Source of the DNA: Vibrio ishigakensis
GTDB taxonomy: Bacteria; Pseudomonadota; Gammaproteobacteria; Enterobacterales; Vibrionaceae
Length of the DNA stretch: 64,000 nucleotides
Assembly (NCBI RefSeq): GCF_024347675.1
Contig: NZ_AP024881.1
Coordinates: forward strand, 1,550,001-1,614,000
Reading direction: 5' to 3'
Shown here: piece after piece, positions 54,837 to 64,000 of the stretch
Layout: each line of letters begins with the position of its first letter
How positions within the stretch are numbered: position 1 is the stretch's first letter
Notes under the pieces: generated by a model
The model's input: only the letters and a program-made list of their open reading frames with translations
Told to the model about the DNA's origin: nothing
The model's database searches: none
Translations under genes and position numbers: made by a program

Positions 54837-56588
54837 ATGTATCAACTGAGGCCATATCAATCGGATGCGGTAAAAGCCGTGGTCCACTACTTTCGTAAAC
54901 ACACCTCCCCTGCACTTATTGTGTTGCCTACCGGCGCAGGTAAAAGCTTGGTGATAGCGGAGCTCGCACGCCTTGCCAGGGGTAAGGTATTGGTGCTTGC
55001 CCATGTAAAAGAGTTAGTGGAGCAAAACCACGCAAAGTATGAAAGCTATGATCTTGAAGGCGCCATCTTTGCTGCTGGTCTTGGCCGAAAAGAGACTGAG
55101 CAGCAGGTGGTGTTTGCCTCGGTGCAGTCTGTCTCTCGCAACCTCGATGAATTCAATACGCCCTTTTCACTTGTGGTCATCGATGAGTGTCACCGCGTGC
55201 CTGAATCGCCAGACAGTAGCTATCAAAAGGTTATAAGCCACCTTCGTGACCTCAATCCTGATATGAAGATCCTTGGATTAACCGCTACACCCTATCGCCT
55301 TGGAATGGGCTGGCTGTATCAATACCATACCCGAGGTCAGGTGAGACACGACGAAAGCCGGTTCTTTCGAGATTGCGTGTTCGAGTTGCCCATACGCTAT
55401 CTGCTAGATCATAATTTTTTGACCCCTGCCAAGATAATCGACGCTCCTCTGTTCAGCTATGACTTCTCACAGATAGCCCCTACCCATATGGGACGCTACC
55501 GTGAGTCGGACATGGACATGGTGATAGAACAATCCAAACGAGCCACTCCGCAGATCGTAAAGCAGATTGTTGAGGCGGCTAAACATCGCAAAGGGGTCAT
55601 GGTGTTTGCAGCCACCGTCAAGCACGCCCAAGAAGTACTCTCACTCCTGCCAGAGGATGAGTCAGCCATCGTAATTGGTGATACGCACACCAAAGAGCGC
55701 GATCGCATTATCGAAGAGTTCAAGGCGCAAAAGATAAAGTATCTGGTTAACGTTTCGGTACTGACCACCGGCTTCGATGCGCCGCATGTGGATCTTATTG
55801 CGGTGTTAAGACCGACTGAGTCCATTAGCCTTTACCAGCAGATCGTAGGTCGAGGTCTTCGCCTCAGTGAAGGCAAGAAAGAGTGCTTAGTGCTCGAGTA
55901 TGCCGGCAACTGTTATGACCTGTATCAACCAGAGGTAGGCTCTCCCAAACCAGATGGTGATAGTGAAATCGTTACCGTTCCCTGCCCTGCGTGCGGCTTT
56001 AACAATAACTTCTGGGGTAAGACCGCCGATAACGGCTTTGTGATAGAGCACTACGGACGTAAGTGTCAGGGCTACTTCGAGGAAGAAGACGGCACCCGCG
56101 AGCATTGTGACTATCGCTTTCGCGCCAAGTTCTGCCGCGAATGTGGCGCAGACAATGATATCGCTGCTCGAGTCTGCTGTGAGTGTGATGCGGTCTTGGT
56201 TGACCCTGATAAAAAGCTCAAAGAAGCGCTAAATCTAAAAGATGCCATGGTGTATGAATGCACGGATATGGAGCTCACCGCGCAAAAAGACAACAAAGGT
56301 AAGTCTTATCTAAGAGTCTCTTATGTTGGGGATAATGGACAAAAAGTCAGTCAGCAATTCTATTTGGGCACTCAAGCCCAAAAACGTCGATTCGATGCCA
56401 GCTTTGTGCGCTCTCATTTAGCCGACAAACACCAAGAGTTTGATGGCTACAGCCCAACCAAAGCGGTTCGTCAGCAACACAGGTTCAGGCTACCTAAGTT
56501 TGTGATTGCGCGTAAGCAAGGACGATTCTGGGCACTGCGTGATGTTATCTTCGAAAATGAGTTTTCTGTGACGCCAGATCTTCTCTAA
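54837..56588 (+). CDS. radD: DNA repair helicase RadD (YejH)
   Basis: A 583-residue superfamily 2 helicase close in length to E. coli RadD (586). Walker A LPTGAGKSLV, the DECH box in VVIDECHRV, motif III LTATPYRLG and motif VI QIVGRGLR are present. A cysteine-rich zinc region follows near residues 380-460 (CPACGFNN..., CRECG..., CCECD). RadD acts in repair of double-strand breaks and crosslinks. The radD-rplY order is as in E. coli. Confidence 0.94.
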   Translation: MYQLRPYQSDAVKAVVHYFRKHTSPALIVLPTGAGKSLVIAELARLARGKVLVLAHVKELVEQNHAKYESYDLEGAIFAAGLGRKETEQQVVFASVQSVSRNLDEFNTPFSLVVIDECHRVPESPDSSYQKVISHLRDLNPDMKILGLTATPYRLGMGWLYQYHTRGQVRHDESRFFRDCVFELPIRYLLDHNFLTPAKIIDAPLFSYDFSQIAPTHMGRYRESDMDMVIEQSKRATPQIVKQIVEAAKHRKGVMVFAATVKHAQEVLSLLPEDESAIVIGDTHTKERDRIIEEFKAQKIKYLVNVSVLTTGFDAPHVDLIAVLRPTESISLYQQIVGRGLRLSEGKKECLVLEYAGNCYDLYQPEVGSPKPDGDSEIVTVPCPACGFNNNFWGKTADNGFVIEHYGRKCQGYFEEEDGTREHCDYRFRAKFCRECGADNDIAARVCCECDAVLVDPDKKLKEALNLKDAMVYECTDMELTAQKDNKGKSYLRVSYVGDNGQKVSQQFYLGTQAQKRRFDASFVRSHLADKHQEFDGYSPTKAVRQQHRFRLPKFVIARKQGRFWALRDVIFENEFSVTPDLL

Positions 56589-56632
56589 TTGATTGAAAAC
56601 TGCGATAATTTGCCGCGCGCGGGTTACGGCTA

Positions 56633-56661
56633 TTGCTCAAAACAATTTTCAGTGATAGTAT
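56633..56661 (+). promoter_or_regulatory. Candidate promoter and leader of rplY
   Basis: TTGCTC and TAGTAT with 17-base spacing, start expected near 56668, leaving a leader of about 95 bases. L25 leaders in gammaproteobacteria are reported to mediate autoregulation; I can see short complementary segments but do not claim a fold. Confidence 0.5.
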
Positions 56662-56762
56662 CCGCGCTCACTTTACGGTTTCCACCTAAAGTGTTTAATC
56701 GCTCTGGCTAGGTCGCTACGCCACAGCGCTTTGTTTACATTACTAATTTGAGAGTAATTACT

Positions 56763-57041
56763 ATGAAATTTGAAGCAGTAGTACGTACTGAACTAGGTAA
56801 GGGTGCGAGCCGCCGCCTACGTCACGCTGGCCAATTCCCAGCAATCGTTTACGGTGGTGAAGCAGCGCCAGTATCTATCGCGCTAAACCACGATGACGTG
56901 ATCAACCAAATGGACAAGCCAGCATTCTACGAAGGCATCACTCTAGTGATCGACGGCGCAGAAGTTAAGGTTAAGCCACAAGACGTTCAACGTCACGCGT
57001 TCAAGCCAAAAGTTGAGCACATGGACTTCATCCGCATCTAA
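56763..57041 (+). CDS. rplY: 50S ribosomal protein L25
   Basis: A 92-residue L25 that binds 5S rRNA. It is the short single-domain form as in E. coli, lacking the CTC extension. The start [19 protein letters not shown] and the FPAIVYGGE motif are typical. ATG 56763 aligns with the family; a 5-codon upstream start is unlikely. Confidence 0.96.
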   Translation: MKFEAVVRTELGKGASRRLRHAGQFPAIVYGGEAAPVSIALNHDDVINQMDKPAFYEGITLVIDGAEVKVKPQDVQRHAFKPKVEHMDFIRI

Positions 57042-57130
57042 TTCTCTACCAAAGAATTAAATCGGATTAAATCCAAACCTTTTGCATATATAAAGAACTC
57101 AGCCTTACCATCTGAAGTTTCTTAAAAATT

Positions 57131-57174
57131 AGAAAGCCCGATTGCTACCAACAATCGGGCTTTCACCTTTTTTG
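57131..57174 (+). terminator. Terminator after rplY
   Basis: GAAAGCCCGATTG/CAATCGGGCTTTC with a 7-base loop, followed after three bases by TTTTTT. The stem is long; the interrupted T-run lowers the score slightly. Confidence 0.75.
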
Positions 57175-57180
57175 AATAAA

Positions 57181-57597
57181 CTAAAACTCTAGCCTCATCG
57201 CCTGATGCGGTATTCCCACTTCCATATGCCCTTCACCATGGGTCTCAAAGCCAAGCTCTTTGTAAAAATCGATAGCATGTGCCTGAGAATTCAAATATAC
57301 CCAGGACAGCTTCTGCTCTCTCGCACTCTCCACAAGCGCCTTGGTGATATCTCTTCCAAGCCCTAAACCGCGATGAGACTTCAATACGCATACTCTTCCA
57401 ATATGACCATCCGATAAAACGCGCCCTGTTCCAACTGGCTTGCCTTCCGCAATCACTAGCGCATGCATCGCATCTTTATCTTGCCCATCAAAGTCTAGCG
57501 CTGAGTCTATGCCCTGCTCTTCACTGAACACTGCATTTCGTACAGACCTGATATCCGCCTCTCGCGACCAATCCACTACTTCTATTTGAATCTTCAT
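57181..57597 (-). CDS. GNAT acetyltransferase (YjcF/ElaA-like)
   Basis: A 138-residue acetyltransferase. The acetyl-CoA loop is HRGLGLGRDITKALV, and the N-terminal RNAVFSEEQGID segment places it in the YjcF/ElaA-like group of unknown substrate. ATG 57597 is chosen; the extension to 57648 has no ribosome site. It is probably a separate unit from iadA, as a terminator lies between. Confidence 0.82.
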   Translation of the reverse strand: MKIQIEVVDWSREADIRSVRNAVFSEEQGIDSALDFDGQDKDAMHALVIAEGKPVGTGRVLSDGHIGRVCVLKSHRGLGLGRDITKALVESAREQKLSWVYLNSQAHAIDFYKELGFETHGEGHMEVGIPHQAMRLEF

Positions 57598-57625
57598 AAC
57601 GTCCCTTTTGGTTTTCTCCAACATA

Positions 57626-57663
57626 CAAAAAAGCGCCCATCGCAACAAGATGCCATGGACGCA
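57626..57663 (-). terminator. Terminator after iadA
   Basis: On the minus strand GCGTCCAT pairs with ATGGGCGC (one T-G pair), followed by TTTTTT. It lies about 25 bases past the iadA stop. Confidence 0.65.
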
Positions 57664-57688
57664 TATCTTTATTTAGTTAGCAGCCTGA

Positions 57689-58861
57689 TTATTCGAAGGT
57701 GCCTTTTACCACTGCCACGCCGTCAGCCACCATCACGCGGCCCTTAGCTAAGGTATGAGTGAGATCTAGGCTTTGTGAGTCAAGTAGCACCACATCCGCG
57801 TCAAAGCCCACCGCTAGCTGACCTTTGAATTTATCTAGACCGAGCTGCCTTGCTGCATTCTTGGTGATAGGGGTTAGGATATCGCTTAGACTAAGTTCAA
57901 AGCATTCCACGCCACGCTTCACCTCTTCTAATAGTGAGCTTGGCGTACCCACACCCATACCGACAATACGAGTGCGGTCTTCATTCCATTTTGGTAACGA
58001 ACCACCCGCATCCGAGCTAAAGGTAAAGTTATCCTTAATACCAAGTTCTATAGAGCGCTTGGTTGCCTCGGCGCAAGAAAGCGCTTTACGGCCGGACTGC
58101 AATGAGTCTTCAGAAACCGCCGTACCGTCTATGATGGCGCCGCGCTTAGCAAGCTCCACCGCCTGCTCCCACACGTCCATTCGGTTGATATGGGTCGGTA
58201 CAAAGCGCTCCGCTTGATAGTCACTCTCATCCAGAACTTCTAGGAGTTGAGACAGTCCCTTCTTACCCGCACCCGCGTGTACAGTAATAATGCCCGCTTT
58301 GCCTGATACCAAAGCGGAATTACGTACCTCAGCCACCAAGTGAGTCAGGTTTTCGTTGGTCACATACGGGCCGCGATGATCAGAGACTGCAAGCTTCACG
58401 CCAACCACAGGTTCGATAAAGGCGATGTCTTTCATCACCGAGCCAGTAATGGTTGGCGATGGCAAGAAATAAGAGCCTGTGATCATATAGGTGCTAATGC
58501 CCTCATCACGAAAGCCCATGGTCTTAGCCAGCAAACTCTCAACATGACGAGACAGATCGTCTGTACCCAAAAGACCAAGAGCAGTAGTGACACCATTTAG
58601 TGTCTGGTCGGTCAGCTTAAGCTCAGGGGTGCGGGTAGCAAAGCCACCTTCACCACCACCACCGATAAAGTGCTGATGGGTATCCACAAAGCCTGGAACC
58701 ACATTCTTGCCCTTGGCATCGATGACCTCGACTTCACCCGCAAGGCCTGCTTCATCAATGTGCTCTTCAATGGCAACTAATTTGCCACCAGCACACAGAA
58801 TATCCTTTTTGCCCACATAATCCGGTGCGTAAACCTCACCGTTTTTGATTAATACCTGCAT
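57689..58861 (-). CDS. iadA: Isoaspartyl dipeptidase
   Basis: A 390-residue zinc hydrolase of the amidohydrolase superfamily, the same length as E. coli IadA. Metal ligands are seen as DTHQHFIGGGGEGG, the carboxylated-Lys region VGVKLAVSDHRG, the His residues of TVHAG and THINR, and the Asp in SSDAGGS. It splits beta-aspartyl dipeptides formed in damaged proteins. It begins ten bases after the last transporter permease, which ties it to peptide uptake. Confidence 0.94.
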   Translation of the reverse strand: MQVLIKNGEVYAPDYVGKKDILCAGGKLVAIEEHIDEAGLAGEVEVIDAKGKNVVPGFVDTHQHFIGGGGEGGFATRTPELKLTDQTLNGVTTALGLLGTDDLSRHVESLLAKTMGFRDEGISTYMITGSYFLPSPTITGSVMKDIAFIEPVVGVKLAVSDHRGPYVTNENLTHLVAEVRNSALVSGKAGIITVHAGAGKKGLSQLLEVLDESDYQAERFVPTHINRMDVWEQAVELAKRGAIIDGTAVSEDSLQSGRKALSCAEATKRSIELGIKDNFTFSSDAGGSLPKWNEDRTRIVGMGVGTPSSLLEEVKRGVECFELSLSDILTPITKNAARQLGLDKFKGQLAVGFDADVVLLDSQSLDLTHTLAKGRVMVADGVAVVKGTFE

Positions 58862-58870
58862 AAAACGTCC

Positions 58871-59725
58871 TTAGTTTTTAGGGTCAAGTGCCGAGCGAAT
58901 GCCATCACCTAGCACGTTACAAGACAGTACCGTTAGGAAGATGCAAAGGCCTGGGAATAGTGTCAGATACATATAGCCATCCACCGCCATAAAGTCGCGG
59001 CTCGATGCCAGCATAGCGCCCCACTCCGGCGACGGTGGCTGAGCACCAAGGCCAAGGAAGCTAAGGCTAGCAGCTGTCAGAACCGAGGTACCCACGCGCA
59101 TGGTGAAGTACACCAATACGCTACTTACCGTAGATGGAATAATGTGTTTAAACATGATGCGTGCGCTGCTCGCACCCATGGTTTTAGCCGCACGCACATA
59201 CTGAGAGTTCAAAACCGATAGCGTCTGAGAGCGCACGATGCGAGCAAACATTGGGGTACTGAAGATAGCGATGGCAATAATTACGTTCACAATACCGCCA
59301 CCCAGAACCGCCACGATACCGATAGCCAGCAGGAAGCTTGGGAAGGCGAATAGTACATCTGCGACACGCATGATGATGGCATCTAGGATACCGCCATAAT
59401 AACCCGCAACGACACCTAAGAAGGTCCCCGCAATCACACCTATGGTGACCGACAAGAAGCCTACCGATAGCGAGATACGTGCACCGTAAACCAAGCGAGC
59501 AAAGTTATCGCGACCATAGAGGTCGGTTCCCGCCCAGTGCTCCCATGAAGGAGTGGTAAGAATATTGTTGTAGTCCACATCCGTTGCTGTGTAGTGCAAG
59601 AACATGGGTGCACCGATAGCCATAACGACCATAACAAGCAGGATGCACAGCGCTACTATTGCGGTTTTCTCTCGTTTAAAGCGAATCAAAAACATCGCCA
59701 TTGGAGATAGAGTTTTAGAGCTCAT
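58871..59725 (-). CDS. Peptide ABC transporter permease (GsiD/DppC-like)
   Basis: A 284-residue inner-membrane permease with an N-terminal helix and five more in the binding-protein-dependent transport domain. The ATPase-contact loop is AAKTMGASSARIMFKHIIP; the GTDLYGRDNFARLVYGAR and ASLSFLGLGAQPPSPEWG segments mark the DppC/OppC group. In order it matches GsiD. It starts about five bases after the GsiC-like gene. Confidence 0.92.
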   Translation of the reverse strand: MSSKTLSPMAMFLIRFKREKTAIVALCILLVMVVMAIGAPMFLHYTATDVDYNNILTTPSWEHWAGTDLYGRDNFARLVYGARISLSVGFLSVTIGVIAGTFLGVVAGYYGGILDAIIMRVADVLFAFPSFLLAIGIVAVLGGGIVNVIIAIAIFSTPMFARIVRSQTLSVLNSQYVRAAKTMGASSARIMFKHIIPSTVSSVLVYFTMRVGTSVLTAASLSFLGLGAQPPSPEWGAMLASSRDFMAVDGYMYLTLFPGLCIFLTVLSCNVLGDGIRSALDPKN

Positions 59726-59730
59726 ATGAC

Positions 59731-60648
59731 CTACTTCATCTTAATTTGTGGGTTTACCACCGAGTACAGGATATCAACCACGAAGTTGATCAATACAAAG
59801 TGGAACGAATAGAGGATCAGCAGTGCCTGCACCACCGGATAGTCACGGGCATTTACGCTATCGATCAAAAACGAGCCGAGCGCTGGCAAGCCAAAGATGC
59901 TTTCCACCACGATAGAACCGCTAAGAACAAAGCCGATCTGTAGGCCAATAACCGTGATGATAGGCAGCATGGCATTACGAAATGCATGTTTGAACAGCAC
60001 TCGTGTTTCCATCAAACCCTTAGCTCGTGCGGTCTGAATATAGTTTTCAGAAAGCACATCCAAAAACGCCGAGCGAGAGAAGCGTGCAATGATAGCCGTA
60101 CCTACCGTACCTAGAGTCAATGACGGAAGAACCAAGTCTTTTAGACCCTCAAAACCGGTTGGGTTAAACCAGCCTAGTTTCACCGCAAAGATCTGGATCA
60201 GGATCAAACCAAACCAGAAGTCCGGTACTGAGATACCCGATACCGCAACCACCATACTCACGCGGTCAGGCAGTCTCGATTGATAAACTGCAGCGATAAC
60301 GCCAAGGATGATGCCCACAGGGATAAACCATAGAGACACTAGTGCTAGAGTAGCGGTTACCTTGTAACGGGCTGCGATCAGTTGGAATACTGAATCGCCG
60401 TTTACCATGGACTTACCAAGGTCGAGATGAGCCAGATTGACCAAAAAGTGCTGGAACTGCACAAATAGTGGTAGATCAAGTCCTAACTCATGACGAACAG
60501 CTGCAATGTCTTGACTGCTGGCATCTAAGCCAGCAATCATTTTCGCAGGGTCGCCCGGTAACATGTGAACGAACAAGAATGCAATCACAGCGATCAGGAA
60601 CATCACGCCGATCATGCCTAGTAGTCGTTTTACAATATACTGCGACAT
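59731..60648 (-). CDS. Peptide ABC transporter permease (GsiC/DppB-like)
   Basis: A 305-residue permease with the family opening YIVKRLLGMIGVMFLIAVIAF and MLPGDPAKMIAGLDAS. The ATPase-contact loop is TARAKGLMETRVLFKHAFRN. Its length equals E. coli GsiC to within a residue. It forms the channel with the GsiD-like protein. Confidence 0.92.
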   Translation of the reverse strand: MSQYIVKRLLGMIGVMFLIAVIAFLFVHMLPGDPAKMIAGLDASSQDIAAVRHELGLDLPLFVQFQHFLVNLAHLDLGKSMVNGDSVFQLIAARYKVTATLALVSLWFIPVGIILGVIAAVYQSRLPDRVSMVVAVSGISVPDFWFGLILIQIFAVKLGWFNPTGFEGLKDLVLPSLTLGTVGTAIIARFSRSAFLDVLSENYIQTARAKGLMETRVLFKHAFRNAMLPIITVIGLQIGFVLSGSIVVESIFGLPALGSFLIDSVNARDYPVVQALLILYSFHFVLINFVVDILYSVVNPQIKMK

Positions 60649-60654
60649 GCTTTA

Positions 60655-62166
60655 TTACTCGTAGTGAACGTCAGTGATAGCTAGAGAACCGTCCGGTAGC
60701 ATAGTGATGCCTTTCACCTTTTTAGACTTAGCCCAAAGCTGTGTATCAACTGTGGTCCATAGACCTGCAGCGTCATTCCAGATAGTCGACTGAACATTGT
60801 GGTAGATGTTTGCTTTCTCTACTGGGTCTAGCGTCTTCTGACCATCCACTAACCACTGATCCACTTTCGCATTCTGATAGTAGCTGTAGTTTGAAGTGCC
60901 GTCTTGCTTAGAGCTAAACAGTGGACGCGTAGCCCAGTCAACCGTACCTGATGAAGAAGACCAACCTGAATCAAACAGCACTGGTGGCGTACCATCATTG
61001 TTGATGCCATCACCTGCCGAGTAGTGGCTGGCTACGTCACGAGGAACGATAGTAGTCTTAACCTTGATAGCGGACAGTTGCTGCTGAATAAACTCAGCCG
61101 CACGCATGCTGGTCGTAGTGTTCTTAGCCCAGATCACCGCCTCAAAACCATCGGCATAACCCGCTTTCGCTAGAAGCTCTTTCGCCTTAGCTACGTCATA
61201 GCCGTAAGGGGTTTGCGCTTCGAAGGTCTCGATCTTGTTTGGAATAACCGATTCCATCAGATCCGCCTGACCGCTGAATACCACCTTCTTAAATGCGTTC
61301 TTGTTGATGGCATAGTTAAGGGCGCGACGCACATCAGCATTCGCTAGGATTGGGTTTTGAGTATTAATCGCATAGTAACGCGCAATGATTGAAGGCGATG
61401 CAATAGCATCTAGCTTCTTGTCACCTGAAACCGCTGGCTTCATGGTGGTTGGAAGCTGAAGCATTACCTGTGCTTGACCACTTTTCAGCATAGCTAGACG
61501 AGAGCCCGCCTCAGGTACAGCGCGGAATTCAAGGTGCTGAACCTTAACCGGTTCACCCCAATAGTTCGGATTCGCATCCATTACGATCTTAGAACCACGA
61601 ATCCACTTGTTCAGTACAAAACGGCCTGTACCTACTGGGTGCGACTTAATATCTTCCCCGTATTTCTCGATAGCCGCTGGGCTGATTATGCCCTGGCTTG
61701 GGTGAGTGATGTTGTTGATAAAGGTGTTGGAAGGCGATTTAAGGTTAACTTGCAGTGAGTACTCAGACAGAACCTTGAAGCTTTCCACGTTGCTAAGAAG
61801 AGAGGCACGACGCTGCTTTTTATCGATCTCATCTTGGAAGTTAAACTTCACCGCTTCAGCATTAAACGCTGTGCCATCAGTAAACTTGATGCCTTCACGA
61901 AGGTTAATCACATAGGTTTTACCATTGTCTTTAACCTCATAGCCTGTGGCTAAGTTTGGCTGAACCTGCATGTTCTCGTCGAACTTGAATAGACCATCAT
62001 AGATAGCATTGGCGATGCTCATATCCATTGTCACACCCGCGTTATGCGGGTTAAGCGTTTGAACGGTTGCGGTTGAAGCAACCACTACCTTGTCTTGAGC
62101 GGCAAACGCATTCGCGCTTAGACCGAGTGCCACGGCTAGCACTAGAGTTTTTTTAGTTGTGTTCAT
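60655..62166 (-). CDS. Peptide-binding periplasmic protein (GsiB-like, SBP family 5)
   Basis: A 503-residue secreted binding protein with a signal peptide (MNTTKKTLVLAVALGLSANAFA). The SBP_5 pattern includes YEVKDNGKTYVINLREGIKF, FTDGTAFNAEAV and the ADVRRALNYAINK motif. Its closest named relative by pattern is GsiB, a glutathione/peptide binder. Downstream IadA suggests beta-aspartyl dipeptides as a possible ligand, which is inference. Confidence 0.9.
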   Translation of the reverse strand: MNTTKKTLVLAVALGLSANAFAAQDKVVVASTATVQTLNPHNAGVTMDMSIANAIYDGLFKFDENMQVQPNLATGYEVKDNGKTYVINLREGIKFTDGTAFNAEAVKFNFQDEIDKKQRRASLLSNVESFKVLSEYSLQVNLKSPSNTFINNITHPSQGIISPAAIEKYGEDIKSHPVGTGRFVLNKWIRGSKIVMDANPNYWGEPVKVQHLEFRAVPEAGSRLAMLKSGQAQVMLQLPTTMKPAVSGDKKLDAIASPSIIARYYAINTQNPILANADVRRALNYAINKNAFKKVVFSGQADLMESVIPNKIETFEAQTPYGYDVAKAKELLAKAGYADGFEAVIWAKNTTTSMRAAEFIQQQLSAIKVKTTIVPRDVASHYSAGDGINNDGTPPVLFDSGWSSSSGTVDWATRPLFSSKQDGTSNYSYYQNAKVDQWLVDGQKTLDPVEKANIYHNVQSTIWNDAAGLWTTVDTQLWAKSKKVKGITMLPDGSLAITDVHYE

Positions 62167-62180
62167 TTTGCATTCCTTTG

Positions 62181-64000
62181 TTATTCATTTGCTGAAAAAT
62201 GAGTTGGAGAGTGTTCCACCAGCTGGACAGGCGTTGGGATCTGACCGACTGGGAAAATTGGATCTGGGATATCGTCAGTTAAGAGTTCGAATTGCTTCGG
62301 CGCTTCGCGCTCTGAGTCGATAGATGGGATGGCCGCTAACAGCTTTTGGGTATAGCTGTGCTGGGTATTTTCAAATACCTCTTGGCGGTGACCAATCTCA
62401 ACAAGCTGACCTTTGGTCAATACAGCCACGCGATGACATACGCGCTCGATAACGGCCATATCGTGAGAGATAAAGATGAATGAGATGCCAAATTCGTTTT
62501 GCAACTCAAGCATTAGGTTAAGCACGGTCGCCTGCACCGATACATCTAGCGCCGATACGGACTCGTCGGCAACAATGATCTTTGGTTGTGTCGTTAGGGC
62601 GCGAGCGATGTTTACACGCTGCAACATACCGCCGGAAAATTCGTGCGGATAATGGCGGTAAAGTTCTGGTTTGATGCCTACCTTTTGCAGTAGCTCTTTG
62701 GCCTTTTGCTCACGTTCGTGCTTGCTCATCTGTGGCTCGTGGATGATAAACGGCTCTTCCACGCACTCACCTATGGTCATCTGCGGGTTTAGGGACGCAA
62801 GTGGGTCTTGGAAGATAAAGGAAACGTCTTTCTTCACCAGTTTGCGCTCGGCTGAGGTTGGATTTAAAAGGTCGATATCCTTGTAACGAATATCGCCAGT
62901 CGCTTCTTCAAGAAGACCGAGAATCGCGTTACCGATTGTTGATTTACCTGAGCCAGACTCACCTACTACGCCAAGGGTTTCACCCTTCCACAGCTTAAAG
63001 CTCACATCATTAACGGCGTGAACCTGATGGGTCACCTTGCCAAAGAAGTTATGCTTGCGAGGAAAAACAACGTGCAAACGGTCGACAGTCAGCAGCGGTG
63101 CTTCTGAGTAATCTACTGGCTTACCAGGGATCTCAACAGAGGTGGTATTGCCCTTGAGCTCCTCTTCCATAGAAAGAACAGGAAAGCTATGCGGTACGGC
63201 TTTACCACGCATAGAGCCAAGCTTAGGCGCCGCCTTTAAAAGCGCCTTGGTGTAGGCATGCTTTGGTTCAAGGAATACCTGATTTAGAGTACCAGTCTCA
63301 ACGATATCACCGTGATACATCACAGCTACTCGGTCTGCCACCTCATGCACCACGCCCATGTCATGGGTAATAAAGATAACACCCATACCAAGCTCAGTCT
63401 GAAGCTCACGAATCAGACCCAAGATCTGCGCCTGAATGGTTACATCCAACGCTGTGGTCGGCTCATCGGCAATCAGAAGCTTTGGCTTACAAGCCAGTGC
63501 CATTGCAATCATTACACGTTGACGCATACCACCAGAGAGTTGGTGTGGATATACGTTAAGAACCTGACGGCCTGATGGCACACGAACCAGATCTAGCATA
63601 CGACCCGCTTCTTCGATGGCTTCGGCTTTGGATTTTTTCTGGTGGATCTGCACCGCTTCTGCGATCTGCATTCCCACTGTCATTAGCGGGTTAAGAGAGG
63701 TCATTGGATCCTGAAATATCATGGATATCTCATCACCGCGGATTTGCTGAGCCTGCTTACGACACATAGAAACCATTTCCAAAGGTTTGTCGCTAAGCTT
63801 GCTGTCGTGAAGGAAGATCTGTCCTTGTTTTGAAGCCTTGCTGCCAAGTAATCCCATGATGGCTTTACTCATCACCGACTTACCTGAGCCAGACTCCCCT
63901 ACTACAGCCAGTATTTCGTTTTTACTCACATCAATACTGACATCGTGAAGCACTTTCTTTTGACCCTGCATGGTCTTAAAAGCGACATTGAGATCGTTTA
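62181..64000 (-). CDS. Dual ATPase of peptide ABC transporter (GsiA-like), start beyond the window
   Basis: At least 606 residues with two complete ATPase modules: Walker [10 protein letters not shown] and GESGSGKST, signatures [12 protein letters not shown] and [12 protein letters not shown], Walker [13 protein letters not shown] and [12 protein letters not shown]. The reading frame continues to base 64000 ([13 protein letters not shown]...), so the true start lies just outside; an internal ATG at 63971 would lose conserved residues. The fused form matches GsiA rather than separate DppD/DppF. It is the first visible gene of the operon. Confidence 0.92.
   Translation of the reverse strand, partial: NDLNVAFKTMQGQKKVLHDVSIDVSKNEILAVVGESGSGKSVMSKAIMGLLGSKASKQGQIFLHDSKLSDKPLEMVSMCRKQAQQIRGDEISMIFQDPMTSLNPLMTVGMQIAEAVQIHQKKSKAEAIEEAGRMLDLVRVPSGRQVLNVYPHQLSGGMRQRVMIAMALACKPKLLIADEPTTALDVTIQAQILGLIRELQTELGMGVIFITHDMGVVHEVADRVAVMYHGDIVETGTLNQVFLEPKHAYTKALLKAAPKLGSMRGKAVPHSFPVLSMEEELKGNTTSVEIPGKPVDYSEAPLLTVDRLHVVFPRKHNFFGKVTHQVHAVNDVSFKLWKGETLGVVGESGSGKSTIGNAILGLLEEATGDIRYKDIDLLNPTSAERKLVKKDVSFIFQDPLASLNPQMTIGECVEEPFIIHEPQMSKHEREQKAKELLQKVGIKPELYRHYPHEFSGGMLQRVNIARALTTQPKIIVADESVSALDVSVQATVLNLMLELQNEFGISFIFISHDMAVIERVCHRVAVLTKGQLVEIGHRQEVFENTQHSYTQKLLAAIPSIDSEREAPKQFELLTDDIPDPIFPVGQIPTPVQLVEHSPTHFSANE

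Noticed and set aside
1-64000. CRISPR array, prophage, integron or insertion sequence
   Set aside because: No tandem spaced repeats, transposase, integrase, capsid or attachment-site-like duplications were seen.

Overview
This is ordinary chromosomal DNA of a gammaproteobacterium, almost certainly a Vibrio or close relative. The housekeeping proteins (GyrA, NrdAB, AsnS, AspC, TyrR, RsuA, L25) closely resemble their enterobacterial counterparts. They are mixed with small families typical of Vibrionaceae (VF530/DUF2132, DUF2947, DUF2913, DUF2982, DUF3943). Several blocks keep the E. coli gene order: ycjX-ycjF-tyrR, asnS-aspC, ldtD..ycbL, gyrA/ubiG-nrdA-nrdB-yfaE, and bcr-rsuA/radD-rplY. There is no phage, transposon, integron, CRISPR array, tRNA or rRNA that I can see.

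Layout. 1-4.3 kb: a cut-off sulfatase, a DUF4345 membrane protein, an iron-dependent alcohol dehydrogenase, a small membrane protein and a coniferyl-aldehyde-type dehydrogenase. The two dehydrogenase promoters share a TetR-type palindrome. 4.4-13.5 kb: a long minus-strand run from fumarase through ycjX/ycjF and tyrR-rimJ-HD-DUF2947-hydrolase to VF530-yqfB, with many overlapping stop and start codons. 13.7-18.5 kb: pabB, nudL, asnS and aspC on the plus strand. 18.6-26.5 kb: an outer-membrane barrel protein, a cNMP/CBS/DUF294 signalling protein with a DnaQ-like exonuclease, a BCCT carrier and a complete TRAP transporter. 26.8-33.2 kb: DUF2982, ycbL, an L,D-transpeptidase, ribA and gyrA. 33.6-38.5 kb: ubiG and the ribonucleotide reductase operon, whose promoter carries DnaA and NrdR-type sites. 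38.5-46 kb: a small unknown, a YfaY/CinA-like protein, DUF3943, a psrA-fadE operon with stacked PsrA-type operators, and nhaA with a consensus CRP site. 46.3-52.9 kb: an ABC exporter-like operon with a lipocalin-like partner, an SDR-DUF2867 protein and DUF2913. 52.9-57 kb: bcr, rsuA, radD, rplY. 57.2-64 kb: a GNAT protein and a Gsi-type peptide ABC transporter operon ending in isoaspartyl dipeptidase, cut by the window end.

I found no clearly novel defence or mobile system. The most useful leads are: the sulfatase with an atypical S-S-V-T-R active-site motif; the shared palindrome in front of the two dehydrogenases; the stacked PsrA-like operators; a plus-strand terminator with no assigned transcript near 44.7 kb; the CRP site at nhaA; and the peptide transporter coupled to IadA rather than IaaA.
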